Source of the DNA: Selaginella tamariscina
Taxonomy: Eukaryota > Streptophyta > Lycopodiopsida > Selaginellales > Selaginellaceae
Direction: 5' to 3'
Length of the DNA: 64,000 bases
Assembly (NCBI GenBank): GCA_003024785.1
Contig: PUQB01000767.1
Span: forward strand, 38,502 to 102,501
Shown: positions 13,145 through 26,100 of the stretch, piece after piece
How the letters are laid out: each line of letters begins with the position of its first letter
Position numbering within the stretch: position 1 is the first letter of the stretch
Position numbers and translations under genes: made by a program
Notes under the pieces: model-generated
Told to the model about the DNA's origin: nothing
The model's input: the letters and a program-made list of their open reading frames with translations, nothing else
Databases searched by the model: none

Positions 13145-13990
13145 GATGGGCGGGATTAATCCCGCCCACGACTCCCTCCAACGAGGAACGGTCGGCGAGA
13201 TTAATCTCGCGTTGACTCTTCCCCATTGGAGAAAGGTGGCGGGATTAATCCCGCCGCAACTCCCCCAGCGAGGAAGTGTCGGCGGGATTAATCCTACCGC
13301 TGACTCTACCCCTTCGGAGAGAGGCCAACTCTACCTCATCGGAGGGAGTCGGCGGCGAGATTAATCCCACCGCAACTCCCTCCAACGAGGAAGAGGCGGC
13401 GGGATTAATCTCGCTGCAACACCCTTCCACGAGGAAGAGGCGGCGGATTAATCCCGCTGCAACACCCTTCCACGAGGAAGAGTCGGCGGGATTAATCCCG
13501 CCACAATCTCACGACGGGGAATAAGTGACGGGATTAATCCTGCCCACAACTCTCTTTGAAGTTATGATTTCAAAAAGATCTCGAGGGGTGGCGGGATTAA
13601 TCCCGCCGATGCTGTTTTGCATCCGAAACTGATCGGCGGGATAAATCCTGCCCACAAATCTTTAAAACAGGGAAGTGGTGGCGAGATTAATCCCGCCACC
13701 CTTCTCTACCTCCTAAAATGGTTGGCGGGATTAATCCCACCGACAACTCTTTCTAATAAATTCTGGTAACTCTTCATCAGTTTCAAGAGTTATCGGCAGG
13801 ATTAATCCTGCCGCACTTTTTCAGGCGGAGAAGTATTGCCCTGACTAATTCTGTCATGGTTATCAAAGAGATGGTGGCGGAATTAATCCCGCCACCTCTT
13901 CTAAGAGGCGAAAAAGAAATGGCCGGATTAATCTCGCCGCCCCGGCTAACCGAGAATATTAAGTAAGAAGGATGTTTAAACGGGATAAAT
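13145..13990. repeat. Palindrome array 1, copy A
   Basis: About 16 copies of a palindrome with consensus CGGCGGGATTAATCCCGCCG, mostly 42-47 bp apart (starts near 13148, 13195, 13237, 13282, 13351, 13397, 13440, 13485, 13527, 13588, 13635, 13680, 13724, 13795, 13875, 13921). Spacers share a CTCCCTCCRACGAGGAAG-like word. The ATTAAT centre is almost invariant; changes are mostly C to T or G to A in the GC arms. The array lies just upstream of the leftward transposase-like gene. Confidence 0.95.
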
Positions 13991-16520
13991 CCTAACGGAA
14001 TATAATGTAATCCTAATGCATTCCTAAACCCCTAAATTCTAATTTTAAGAGAGAATGTAAGAGAGTGAATCTTTATAAATATTTTTGAATTTGTTTATAA
14101 TACTTACTTGTAAACAGTACTGAAGGCGCCGTGCTTTTTATAAACAATAGCACTCAATTTAATGTTGTTCATGATCTGATCACTATAAAAAAAAAAAAAA
14201 AAGATCTGAAGAGTGAAAAATACAAAAATGAAAAAACCTTTGCCGGAGAAAAAATCAGATCTGAATATGAGTGAGAAATTAAATGCATTTTTAAATTTAT
14301 ATGTCAGACCGACAATACTTATGTCAAAAATTCAAATTTTTTGAAAATAACAGAAAATAAAATTTAAGATGAGTTGACATAAATAATCACACTCTGACAT
14401 ATATACTTTCAAATTCCAATGGGTTATAAAATTACATTTAATGTGATTTAAGTGATTCAAGCTGTTTAATATTACAAAATTTTAATAATTATTCTACATT
14501 CTTAATATTCCAGTATATATTATTAAGTTTATATTATATATATATATACTTATAAATAAATAAATTGATATATTATTATGTATCATTTAAAATATATTCA
14601 TAGTGTGTTTATTAATATTATTTCTTAATTACTCGAGTAATTAATTTACATTTCCTAATATTAATGGGATATTTCTTTATATTTTCTTAATATTAAAAGA
14701 ATATTCCAATATTAAACCTGATTATCATAATTAAATTAGTCTCTATTCTTAATTATTTTAGTAATTATTCTACATTTGTATATATTAATGGGATTTTCTC
14801 AATTAATTTCTTATTATTTTAAGAATATTCCTATGTTAAACCTTATTATCAATATTAAATTAATATATTTATTAAAACTATATATGATTATATATTAAAT
14901 AAAATGATATAATTATGTATAATTTAAAATATGTTCATAGTGTGTATATTAATATCATTTTCTTAATTACTTGAGTAATTAATCTACATTTCTTTATATT
15001 AATGGAATATTCTTTATTATTTTCTTATTATTCCAAGAATATTCCAATATTAAACACGATTATCATAATTAATTTAGTTAATTATTTTAGTACTTGATCT
15101 ACATTTGTATATATTAATGGGATTTCTCAATTAATTTCTTATTATTTCAAGAATATTTCAATGTTAAACCTTATTATCAATATTAAATTAATATATATTA
15201 TTAAAACTATATATGGCTATATATTAGATAAAATGATATATTATTATGTATAATTTAAAATATGTTCATAGTGTGTTTATTAATAATTATTTCTTAATTA
15301 TTCAATGTTTCTTTTGTAGACATATATAAACATAATCTTAAATTTATATATACACGTGCATACACATTAGAAGAGACACATATGCACACAAATGCACAAG
15401 CCAATGAGTGAATCACAATATAAATAAAGCATCTAGATTTGTATTTATAATATAGAGTTTAAAACCAAAACCAAATATTTATAGTTACACACACTCTACA
15501 CTGGGACTTACATATGTTTAGTGTTTAGAGTAAATAATTAGAAAAATGTGCATGCATTTAGTTTATATTAGTATAAAGATTTTATACTAATATATATATT
15601 ATGCACCATATAAAATTTAATAATAAAATACTTATATTAGTTTAAACCCTAAACCAAACTGGAGAGATATGTTGCTTCTTTATTGAAAACATCATGTTCA
15701 ATGCATGTATAATCATATGTACTATATGTAACACATTGAATTTACACATGTAATTGTATGTATGTATGTGTGTATACACATGTATATGTATATATGTGTA
15801 CTAATATATACAATGTGTATGATTTTAATTTATTAACACTCTCTCTCTTCTCATACATACACACCATGCATGATTCATAATATGTAGTCTGTCTCTCTTC
15901 TCTCATATATACACACAATGCATGATTCATAATATGTACTGATGTTACAATATTATGTATTATGTATAAATGTCTGTGTATAATATGTGTATGTATATGT
16001 GTATTAACATATGCAATGTGTACAAAATTAATTTTTAACACTCTCTCTTCTCTCATACATACACACCATGCATGATCTATAATATGTACTGACGTGACAA
16101 TATTATGTACTATGTACGTATGTCTATGTGTATATTATGTGTGTACAATATATTGCTACACGTGAAAATTTAACACTCTCATATATACACATATGTTAAA
16201 CCTTTACATGATTTATATTTTTTGGGTGTATGTGATACACCCACACACGCACACAAATATAAAATTATGATAATAAATGAAAGAATATTCATTTAGGGTC
16301 AATATATATTTTATTCTTTTAGGGTTTAAGTATATTCTTAAAAAGAAATTCAATTAGGGTTAATATATATTTTATTCCTTGGTTTAGGTATATTCTTAGG
16401 GTTTCAAGAAGAAAGGCGGTGGTAGTGGATTAGAGCGGCTGTGCTAGTGGCTGTGCCATAGATGTATAGATTCTCTCTCAGAAGGCGTGATGATGTAAAA
16501 TGGCGCGACGGTGCAGTAGG
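13991..16520. other. AT-rich core, copy A
   Basis: Strongly AT-rich non-coding DNA between the two palindrome arrays. It contains internal duplications of a unit with TTAATTAC, ATTAATGGGATATTCTT and TTCAAGAATATTCCAATATT (about 14560-15300, three to four imperfect copies of about 200-270 bp). Minisatellite-like stretches carrying CATACATACACACCATGCATGAT lie at 15840-16090. No coding frame. Confidence 0.8.
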
Positions 16521-16529
16521 GTTTGAAGG

Positions 16530-16876
16530 TGCATTTAAATAGCTCTCCTCACACGCACACTCCGGTGTATATTTATTTCTATATTTACATATACATTTAT
16601 ATGTGTGTGTATCTTAATAATAAAATTTATTTATCTATCTCTCGCACACACACACACACTCTTGTATATATATATATATGTGTGTGTGTGTGTTTGTATT
16701 ATCTGTATAATTTTTATTTGTTTCGCTCACACACGCATACACACGATATACATATAAATATATATATACCTATATACATATATGCATACATATATTATGT
16801 GTGTGTATCTGTATAATTTTATTGATTTAATAATTTTATCTCTCGCACACACACACACACTCCTACACACATATAC

Positions 16877-16912
<36 letters not shown>

Positions 16913-17157
16913 ATAATTTATTTAAGCACACATGCACACACATGATATACATATCCATATATATATATATATATATACATACATATATAAATAATATATC
17001 TATGTTTGTATCTGTATAATCTTATTGAGTTTTCTATCTCTGGCACACACGCACACTCTCGTATATACATATACATAAATATGTGTTTGTTCATCTCTCT
17101 CACATTCCTGTATATACATATGCATATATATATATTGTGTGTGCGCAGGATTAACGC
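16530..17157. repeat. CA/TG and TA microsatellite block, copy A
   Basis: Alternating (CA)n, (TA)n and (TG)n tracts with recurring TCTCTCGCACACACACACAC and TATATATATATGTGTGTGTG modules, about 150 bp apart. Any frames here are low-complexity artefacts. The block abuts palindrome array 2. Confidence 0.9.
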
Positions 17158-18055
17158 ATGGGTGGCGGGATTAATCTCGCCGCTCTTTGGTTAGCCCCGC
17201 TGGTGGTGGATTAATCCTGCCGCCCTTCACACAAGTCATGAGCGGCGGGATTAATCCCGCCGCCCATGGCCTGCATGGGCCTGCGTTAAGGGCGGCGGGA
17301 TTAATCCTGCTACCCATGGCCTGCATGGAGGTCCTGCATGAAGGGCAGCGGGACTAATCCCTTGTCCATGACCTCCCATGGAGGGCCTACGTGAAGGGCG
17401 ATGGGATTAATCCTGCCGCCCATATATATATGTGTGTGTGCGCATGATTTACGAGAGAGCAGCGAGAGTAATCTCGCCGCACTCCGCACAGCCCATGGCG
17501 GCAGGATTAATCCTGCCGACCCTTCTATGCCTAGTGGCGGGATTAATCCCACCGTCCCTCTAAGGAGGCATGAAAATAGTAGAAGGATTAATTCCCTTCA
17601 CCGGGCATAGAAGGGGTGGAGGGATTAATCCTGCCACCCTTTATGTCTTAATGAGTGTGGGCAAGATTAATCCCACTAACCGCCATTATCCATATGAGAG
17701 TGTCCTGGGCAGGATTAGTCCCGCTCACCAGGCATGGAATTGGTGAGCCAAATCAATCCCGACCACATCTATCTGAGACGAAGAAGGGTTATCGCACACC
17801 AGTTCATGGGACTGAGAAGGGTGGCGAGATTAATTCCACCATCCCTTCCATGGTGGGTGAGATTAATTTCGTCACCCTTCTCTTTCTCTTGAATGAATTT
17901 GCCAAGTAAATCCCGACCAGTTCTCTCTGAGACCGAGAAGGGTGGCGAGATTAATCCCACACAACCATTCAGGGGATCGAGAAGGGTGCCAAGATTAATC
18001 CCGCCCACCCTTTCAGGAGGCATAGAAGGGGTGGCGAGATTAATCTCGCCCCACC
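17158..18055. repeat. Palindrome array 2, copy A
   Basis: Degenerate copies of the same palindrome (for example 17164, 17206, 17244, 17292, 17503, 17537, 17822, 17942, 18030). The outer bases are heavily altered (GGCGAGATTAATCTCGCC, GGCAGGATTAATCCTGCC). Spacers contain CCCATGGCCTGCATGG- or GAGACCGAGAAGGG-like words. It lies just upstream of the rightward ParB-like gene. Confidence 0.9.
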
Positions 18056-18166
18056 TTCCATGTGAATATATATGTGTATTAGTATATATAAGTTGCATAT
18101 TTCATTTTATTTACTTTTATTAGCTTATCATAATATTTTGAGTAAAAGCCAGTAAACTATGTGAAA

Positions 18167-18248
18167 CTATCCAAAGCTCACATTTATGGTGGTTTTAAAA
18201 CAAATGTTATCAGTCTTTTGCACTATCATAAACATGAGCTTTGTACAG
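18167..18248 (+). promoter_or_regulatory. Inverted-repeat hairpin upstream of ParB-like gene, copy A
   Basis: Arms 18167-18188 and 18227-18248 (centre GCTCACATTTATG / CATAAACATGAGC) match at 18 of 22 positions around a 38-nt loop. Position and sequence correspond to the better preserved hairpin in copy B. Role unknown. Confidence 0.5.
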
Positions 18249-18420
18249 TTAATCCCATCCACTTCTCTCTGAGACAAAGAGGGTATATGTGAATTTATCT
18301 ATGTAATATTTGTATATTCGGGTTTATACAAGTGTGTGTGCGTTTTTATATGATTTGTATTCATAATGTATTATTGTGCAGAAGGACAATTTGATCAAAC
18401 AAGGAGATTGAGTCATTAGT

Positions 18421-21400
18421 ATGGAGTCGTCATTAAATTCTGGGTAAGAATTATAATAAAATCTGTTATACTCGAATATGTGCTTGAAAAACTAATCATT
18501 TTTGTATTCAGATGTAGAATTAAGGTGACATTAAAGACGAGAGGAGGAGAAGAGATGGGCAGGGGATTCTGGAATCAACTTGGCCATATTTCAAAATAAA
18601 CGGGAAGCACATTGGAGCAAGCATAGTTGCTGTCAAACTAACCTCTGTCACATCGCGTGGACAAGCAAAACAATGGAAAGTAGATTTACTAGTCAAGCAC
18701 CCGAAAGCAGTCTGCAACCCAAATTGGACAATGCTTGACATGTATGCCTTGTTCCATTTAATGTCACGTTCTCAGATTCAGAAGTTGCCAGTTACGACAT
18801 TAATCTCGAGTGGTTTTGTCAACTTGTGGATAATGATGTTCATGTGTTCACTAATGATATTGACCATGGAGTTCTTCTTCAACTCAATGAAAGCCCATTT
18901 ATGGAGGGGATCCAGTTAGATGTCTACTTCGAAGATCTCCATACTCATTGAGTAGGTGTATTCTCAGCAGATATTGCTTCACAATACAGAATATCCAGAA
19001 GTGGAGCAATCGTCCCTCTTCTTATTGAAGAAGAATAGCGACATCATTAGGGAGATTGAGAGGGTGGCTTGGTCCCAGGTTCTTTACAAATCACGTTCAA
19101 TTTACTTAGGAATCTTTGGGAGTTAGAAGAGTGTACCGAGACCATTAGAATAGCTGCAGTTGGGGATCACACATGTTGATTTGGATCGTAGAAGAAAATC
19201 ATATGTCGTTTTGTTAGCTGCACTGTGGCATCTCATGTTGTAATAAGCCACAAGGAAATGATGTTGGATGATAGGATTTATGAGTGTAGGGTTAAGTATT
19301 GCAACGTCAACCCAAACTTCAATTACATGCCACTCAACCAGGAACGTGTAGTGAGCTCATGAAGAAGATGAAGGACGACAATTCTTACACCGTTCCACAT
19401 AATGTTGTTTTGTGCCCATACTATGAAAGAAAGAAAGGCGCTAATAAAGTGTGGATCACAACACTAGACCAAATCACAAAGATTCAGATGAAGAATAAAA
19501 AATCAATCAAGTACTACATCATTAGTGGCCAGCACACAATAACGGCAGCCCAACAACTTCTCGATGAACACAACAAAGGAACGATGGCAACAAAACTTTT
19601 GAGCATACCCGTGAGAAGCTACAAAAAGATCGGCGTTTTTAGCTAAGCCGAATCTCACAATTGAGCAGTACCATAAGTTATTGGCAGAATGGGACGCTAC
19701 CGACACCAACCACTACAACAGCAAAATATAGGAGAAGTTCAAACACATGCGAGCTGTGTGGGAAACTCTTCAGCGACCACAAAGAGCTATTGCAGGGAAA
19801 GAACAATGTTCAAACTACCGGGTAAGTAAATTGTCTTGGGCGGGATTTATCTCGCCAATATTAATCTGTCTCTTTTTTTCAGAGAGTTAAAGAAATTGCA
19901 GCAGTTGATTTTGCCCAGTGAGCGGGAAGAAAACATCCTTTTTGATGATGTTGATTTCTTCAAGGATAAGATCTTTGCCAAATGGTTGGGATTATGGAAT
20001 CTTTGCAAAAGGAACACTGAAGAAGAAGCAGACAAGTGAAGGGGAGCCCTCAGAGAAGTCTGCAAAGAAACCCAGTAAGACGCGAAGGCTAAGTCTGTTC
20101 AATCTACAAAGGATGTAAAACGATTTCAAGCTCACATGGTTGAAGCCTTTAAATGGAACAACGATGGAGGAGATGGAAGTCTTGGCTTGATTTGGTGATT
20201 GATGGCAAACTACAGATTAACAACAGCAGCCCCACCTCTTTTTCATCTCAAGGCAATGGAGTTGAAGACGGTCAGGCACTTCAAGGAGTGGTTGGGAATA
20301 CACTGCCACAAATGGGTTGGACTCGGCTTCAACATACGAAGAGGTCAATAAATATTTGCATGTGACAAACGATGATATGCTTGTCCAATGGGTGAATCAA
20401 TCGAAAGATCTGGGCAAGAATCTATTGCACGCCAACGCCAAAAAGGAGAACATTGCGATGACGCCTTCTTTTATGGCAGTCCTTCAGCAGCGGAGAACCG
20501 AGTTGAACCTTATAAAGGAGGATGCTACGAATCACGACAAGCCCTACAGATGTTTGTTGTCAGATTCGGAAGACTTTATGGGGTAACATCACTGCTTGTA
20601 GGAAACCGTTTCAATTGTTCGTGATGGATCGGCGGGTGTCAAAAAATCCTTTGACAGATAGGGCACTAGAGGATTTGGTGGAGAAACTTAGCCGTGCAAG
20701 CATGTACAAAAAGGTATTTATTATTGAATTCATGTTTACACTCTTCACTAATACCTACGTTTTGAGGTATTTATTTCTTCATTTTGGTTCATGTCACAGA
20801 CACTTTTGCCTTCGTCTTCGCCAAGAAGAATAGACATCGTTGGACAGGATTTTATATGAACAATGTTGATCCCAAATGCATTGATACGGTTGTTTACTTG
20901 GTTGTTAGGAATGCGCAAAACAATTTCAAACTTCCAAATGACTGACCAGGCATCTGTTTACACTCCAACGAGCTTGAACCTTCATCTGATACACCGATAG
21001 CTGAGAGGGACGTATTCGGCAATGTACGTTATCCAAACATCACAAGTCAAGCTGCACGGAGCATCGTCAACTTGATCAGGGTCCTCACAATGATGCATGG
21101 GTTTTTGACTATTGCACTAGGGGGTTTGTCTTGAAGGAGTGTTACCTTTGGGATACATGTGTGTTTGCCGTTGAAAAGGATAAGACCATGATTAAGGGAC
21201 CTGAACAAGTGGATAGAGAGGTTCTCAACTGACTACCCTAACAAATCCATACATGAGTATTTGAAAAAGTTCCTTCCTGAGAAGTGCGATAGCTTTGAAG
21301 AGGAATTTGGTTCAATGTCGGAGTCTAAGGACGATCTTCAATTAGATATTAGACCAAAAGTTATCTCAACGAGTACAGAACATTCAGATACTCCATTACC

Positions 21401-21515
21401 CATGGAAACATCAACAGAAGATACGGAAGATCATGAACGATCTACCAAGCAACTTAGACCTTCTTCGCCTCACTCAGAAGGTAATAGCGAAGAAGAATTG
21501 TTAATGAGTTCTTAG
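18421..21515 (+). pseudogene. ParB-like / methyltransferase-like gene, copy A, broken
   Basis: Same gene as 31975-35050. The start ATG at 18421 and first intron (18444-18511, GTAAGA...TTCAG) are conserved. The ParB-like block is partly open at 19299-19646 (KYYIISGQHTITAAQQLLDE). A small intron follows at about 19822-19882 and again contains one copy of the array palindrome. A middle region (20040-20720) matches copy B through frameshifts. The intron beginning about 20715 keeps a normal CAG acceptor at 20807-20809. The methyltransferase-like piece (VFDYCTRG near 21105) and an acidic serine-rich tail (21261-21515) remain. Multiple indels and stops make it non-functional. Confidence 0.65.
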
Positions 21516-21689
21516 AGTGACGAATAGTTGTAAATGAGTGTAACATAAGGCATTTTTGTATATTTTATTTATATTTGTATAAAAAATAAATTCTCAAGGA
21601 TTAATGAAGCTTTTAGTTCAAACATGGGTCATACATTAATAAGGTAAATAATATACCTTGATAATTATAAAGCCAGCTAACTATCATTT

Positions 21690-22660
21690 TGCAGATGTAA
21701 TGACAGAGTTCATGCAGGAAATAGATAATAATGTAGTTCAAAACATCGTTACTATGGGACCACTTCAGTTTTTTCATCACCATTTTTATTGGCTTCAGTT
21801 CTTAAATCGCTTTCTTCAGCGCTTGTAATATCTAAATCTTGTAAGTATGATGTACAATTAAATGATAAAGGGATAGGCAACGATATAGTGTCAACAGATA
21901 AATGTGAAAGGGAGTAAACAAGTGAGTTGCAAAGCATTCAAGAGGCAACGCTACCCCTGTTACCCATGGCTATATTATGTTATTGGATGTCAATGGTGTT
22001 CTGCTTCATCGACAAAGGCCTGAGGATAAAAAAAAGAAATCAAACAAGATTTCATTCCTTGTCATGGTAAATTTCGATATAATATTATTTTTCGTCTGGG
22101 GTTGGACCGTCTCTTTTAAAAGCTTAAGGAGATGGGTGCACTTGTGGGGATTTGGTCATGCATGCAGATTCACAACTTGACACCGCTGTTGAATTTGCTT
22201 AAGAAACATTGTAGTGTTGCAAAAGAAGTGATTCGTAAAGATTAAATTTTTGACTAGCGAATATGTTATAAACCTCTCGAATTTCACAATATAAGAAAGG
22301 AAAGCAACCCATACTTCTTTAAGAATGAAAGATTTATTGGGCTTCATAGGGAGATCAATTAGTTAAGGATAATGAAGAACGCACATATCTTAGTGGTAGA
22401 CGATTCTTTTCAAAAGGCTATGCTCAACCAAAACATTGCTTGTATCCATCCAATCACTTTTGGCCCATATTCTAATACCAATACCATGGATGAGCTAGTG
22501 AACTACTTGGATTTGTGCCTCAGAAAGAAGAATCTCGAAAACTTTTGTGAGAACATTTCCTAACACTATTCTTTCTCGTGATTTTGAATTTTATAAAATG
22601 AAGGAGAGCAACCAGGCACTTTACAATATTATTCTTAAAGAACGTTATTTTTTAGATAAG
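21690..22660 (+). pseudogene. FCP1/NIF-like HAD phosphatase, copy A, broken
   Basis: Matches the open frame of copy B at 35593-36288. LLDVNGVLLHRQRPEDKKK is readable at 21980, then a frameshift near 22040. IACIHPITFGPYSNTNTMDE and LVNYLDLCLRKKNLENF are readable at 22372-22563. In-frame stops appear near 22245 and 22355, and the C-terminal part after NIS is deleted or shifted. The aspartate pair survives as VVDDSFQK. Clearly inactive. It ends 6 bp before the start of copy B. Confidence 0.75.
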
Positions 22661-22666
22661 CCTTTA

Positions 22667-22692
22667 TGCAAGTTGTAACTAAAATGGGCATG
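22667..22692 (+). repeat. Left terminal inverted repeat, copy B
   Basis: Twenty-six bases beginning TGCAAGTTGTAACTAAAATG and ending GGGCATG. It pairs with 36744-36770. The subterminal region is very AT-rich at both ends. Confidence 0.8.
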
Positions 22693-23164
22693 GCTATAGT
22701 CCATTTCTAATAATTAGCAATTTTAGCTATTTAATTAGCATTTTCTAATATTAAAGGAATATTCTTTAGAATATATGTTTGAAAAAAGAATATTCTTTAG
22801 AATATTCTATTTTGTATTTGACCCTTTAATAAATTATAGCATTCATTGAACAAAAATTAATAACATTATAAAAGTAGAAGGTATTAAATTATATAATATA
22901 TTGCCTAATATAACAATTAAGGAAGAGCATAAGAGGTACATTATATAAATATTGATGTTGTTATTAAAATATTAATATTTAAATATAACATTATTAATTA
23001 AAAATTTGTAGTAGTAATAATATATATATAAATCCTATAATAATATAGTCAATCTTCCATATTTTTTTAAATTTATATAGTTAAGTAACAATTTGGTACT
23101 ATTATTAAAGAGTTTATAATAATTATGAATATTAAATATATGATATTTTATAATTTTGTAATTG

Positions 23165-26100
23165 CTTTAAGCTTCAGAAAACATACATTCCCTTGCAGTT
23201 TTGTTAATCGTGACTTTATCAACGCTTCTTGACATCCACCCATATCGAATGGATTTAACATTTATAAAACATGCTGGGTCTTTTTGATTGGGAGACCATG
23301 TTTTCTCTAGGCATCCATTATATCTTTCGCTCTCCTTCTCGTGTCGCCTTTTTTGTGGTTTGAACCATGCAACCTTAACAATACTATTTTTTGTGATTAC
23401 TTCAGGTGTGTCGATAATTTGACCCATCCAAATAGGCTGATTATATGACGCATCTGGAGTAATGAGAACCATCATTAGTTTTTGAAGATCCTGGCAGCAA
23501 TCAAAGTATGCTTTAGGTTTTTGGTTCCTTTGTCCAACAAAGTGTGGGGTTTGCACTTCCACATCACTACTGGCTTCTATGTCTTGTGCTCAGTGATGTC
23601 ATTTCAATCTCCTCTCGCCACCTTGTTTTAGGCCAAAAGGGTGTTGCAATTCTGTACTTGTGACAGTAGGCCCTTCCAACTCTCGAACAACAGTCTCCCA
23701 ATAGTCGACCACATGCTTATATAGTTCTGAGTAACCAGTTGCCTTATCAGAATTCTTTGGCATCGATTTTTGAACCCATGCCACATATTTTTTGATGCCA
23801 TCAATAATAACCTCTTGTTCCTTGAGCTGGGCACTCAATGGAATAGGGTCTGGTTGTCCTTCTGGGAGAAGTGGCTTTCCATCTCTCCACTTTTGAAGAG
23901 CATTAAGCCCTCTTTCGGTAACCACTCCTGCTCTGATGGCCGTAACTTGTACTGCATAATAGGTATACCATCTCGTATGGAGAAAAAGAATTGTAGCGGC
24001 ACAAGGTGACCAACTAAAGAATCACTCCCTTCTTTTATATACTCCTTGAGAAATTTTTTGAAGTCTGGCACCTCAGTCACAAGCAAAGCACAACTTTTTT
24101 TGGAGATGCAATTTTCAAAAAGATTCATCATATGCGGTAAGGTAAGTGCACTTGTCCTTTTTGTAGAGTTGGAGACCTTGCTGAAGAACGCATCAATATC
24201 TTCATGAGTGTGACCAACCATAAGGAAACTGAGCGTGATTGTTTCAAACACACCTTTGGCAACAAGCATTGACAAGTATGCTAGCACATATCTAGAAAAT
24301 AAAAGTAAGTATGAGCTTGAGAAACCCTTAAGTAAAATGATTTACCTATTTTTGTTCTCGCCTGCACAATTATCCATCTGTAAAAGCAAATGACGAGGAA
24401 GCTTATTTGATGTTGAGGACACATGTACACTATTTGAGCTAGATCCCTCCACTGAACCTGAACTCTCAACAGGGCCATCTGTTTTTTGTGCAGGTTGCTG
24501 ACAATGCCTCTCATATTCCCAAGTAGCCTCAAGTGCAGACGTGTTCATGAGAGCATTATGTAAAGGTTGAAGGTGTTGTTTCTTCACTTTGAGATCACTG
24601 ATAGGACTTGTCTGTGAGTGGGCTTCAAGGTTTCTGAAACACATGGCTGACCCAATAGTGAAATTGGAGTCGCTAGACCAATGTGGAAGTGAAAAGTGTC
24701 CATATGACTCACAACCGTGTCCATGTGTTAGCACACCTGTCAATGAAATCGGAAGTTTCATGACATTTCCAAGGCACTTTGGTGTTGCAAAGAGCTTTGG
24801 AATGCTGGTCTTTGAATGATCCATCTTGTCATGGATCAAGCACAGGTACTCTGATGGGCGTGACACAGAAAGCATGCGGTGTGCATAGTACTGAGACCGG
24901 CAAGTTTGTTGTGCAATCATGTGGGCCTCCATCTTTTTTGAATGGTAGTGATCTCCACCAAGGTTTTTGCACAAGCCTCTGCAGCCTTCAATGATGTACA
25001 AGTGTCACACTTGGAAAAGCTAGAGTGTTTTGCAATCTCCACATCCTTAAAATGAGTATTCCATATGTTGTTGAAGGTACCAGTGCAGATTGCTTGAGCC
25101 CCATCAAACTGAGGCACTTGTTCACATGTTCACACAGCTTCAATTGAGTGTAGATTGAAGGCAAAACCTTGAGATTTTCCCTGACCCCTGCATTTGTGGT
25201 TCGGCATTTGTGAGGCATCCTGTCTGCATTTGCTTCCACAAAAGCCTTGAGTATCTCTATGGCTGCCATGATGTGAGAGCGGGTTTTGACCAAGCAGTGT
25301 TCCCATGAACTGAGGTTCGCGCTCCATCTAGCCACTCATCCCTCCGACGGTAGAACGTGGTCTTTGGGATCCCGTATATACTGTACCAAGCTTTGAAGCA
25401 GATGGCCACCTTATTAAATACCATGGATGTACTCTGATAACCTGTGTCCGAGGCCATTCCATCAATACACCCAGTTAGTGCAGCATATACAAACTCATGC
25501 CTTTGCTTTTGGGTGAGCATACGAAAGACATGTCTACATTGGGTAATTTCATTCCGGTCTGCCATCTGACAACACTTCTTCTTGCAACAGTCAATCGTGG
25601 AAATGCTCGTAACACTTTCGGAAGATGTAGGATCCATCTTACCCTCTTGCTGAAACTTGCAGGGGAAGATCTGCAACCCATGAATCGCCTTTTTCTTACA
25701 ATAGGACCAATGCAAGGAACCTCTTCAAATATGAGTTGTTCTTCCGGGTTGTTATTATTGAAATCCAACCCAGAATATGTTGAACCATCTTGCCGTCTTA
25801 ATTCAGATGTTCGCCACCTCACGAGGGATCCAGGATGCAAGTGCCATTAGGTGAAACCTCTGTCACAACTACACCCACGAAGTCGGACCCTAGTTTCTCT
25901 TCTGACACTGCTTCCATTGGATTTATAGCTGTGATGATGCCTCTCCAACCTCAATCTCATGAAGAAAGAGAATCACCTCATCCATCACAGCAGGCAAGCC
26001 ATCATCTGGAAAACTCGTGCTACTATTTGTTTGTGACTCTGTATATTCTGTGTCAGCCTTGACTTCATCCAAATTCCACAATACAGGAGAACCCTCCTCA

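Larger units (their letters stand above)
9884..22666. mobile_element. Large DNA element, copy A (right end missing)
   Basis: 12.8 kb that aligns end to end with copy B (22667-36770) in the same order and orientation: leftward transposase-like pseudogene, palindrome array, AT-rich core with microsatellites, second palindrome array, rightward ParB/methyltransferase-like pseudogene, and HAD-phosphatase-like pseudogene. The left terminal repeat is present at 9884-9909. The right end stops at CCTTTA (22661-22666), the base corresponding to 36299 in copy B, where copy B begins. About 470 bp including the right terminal repeat are therefore missing. Copy A is more decayed, with frameshifts in every gene and a deletion of about 380 bp in the transposase-like gene. 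Confidence 0.85.

Noticed and set aside
13146..13524. Open frames across the palindrome arrays encoding repeated GGINPA / AGLIPP peptides (also at 17401-18123, 26607-27177, 30668-31680)
   Set aside because: They exist on both strands only because the palindrome lacks stops in some frames. The frame is not kept between copies and spacing is not a multiple of three. Not genes.
13145..13990. CRISPR-like array (regular short palindromic repeats)
   Set aside because: The spacers are themselves repetitive and related to each other, repeats are degenerate, no cas genes are present and the context is eukaryotic. A minisatellite or iteron-like array fits better.
16523..17194. Tyrosine/threonine/histidine-rich frames in microsatellite blocks (also 29836-30448 and 15742-16056)
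   Set aside because: Translations of CA, TG and TA dinucleotide runs; no conserved frame between copies A and B.
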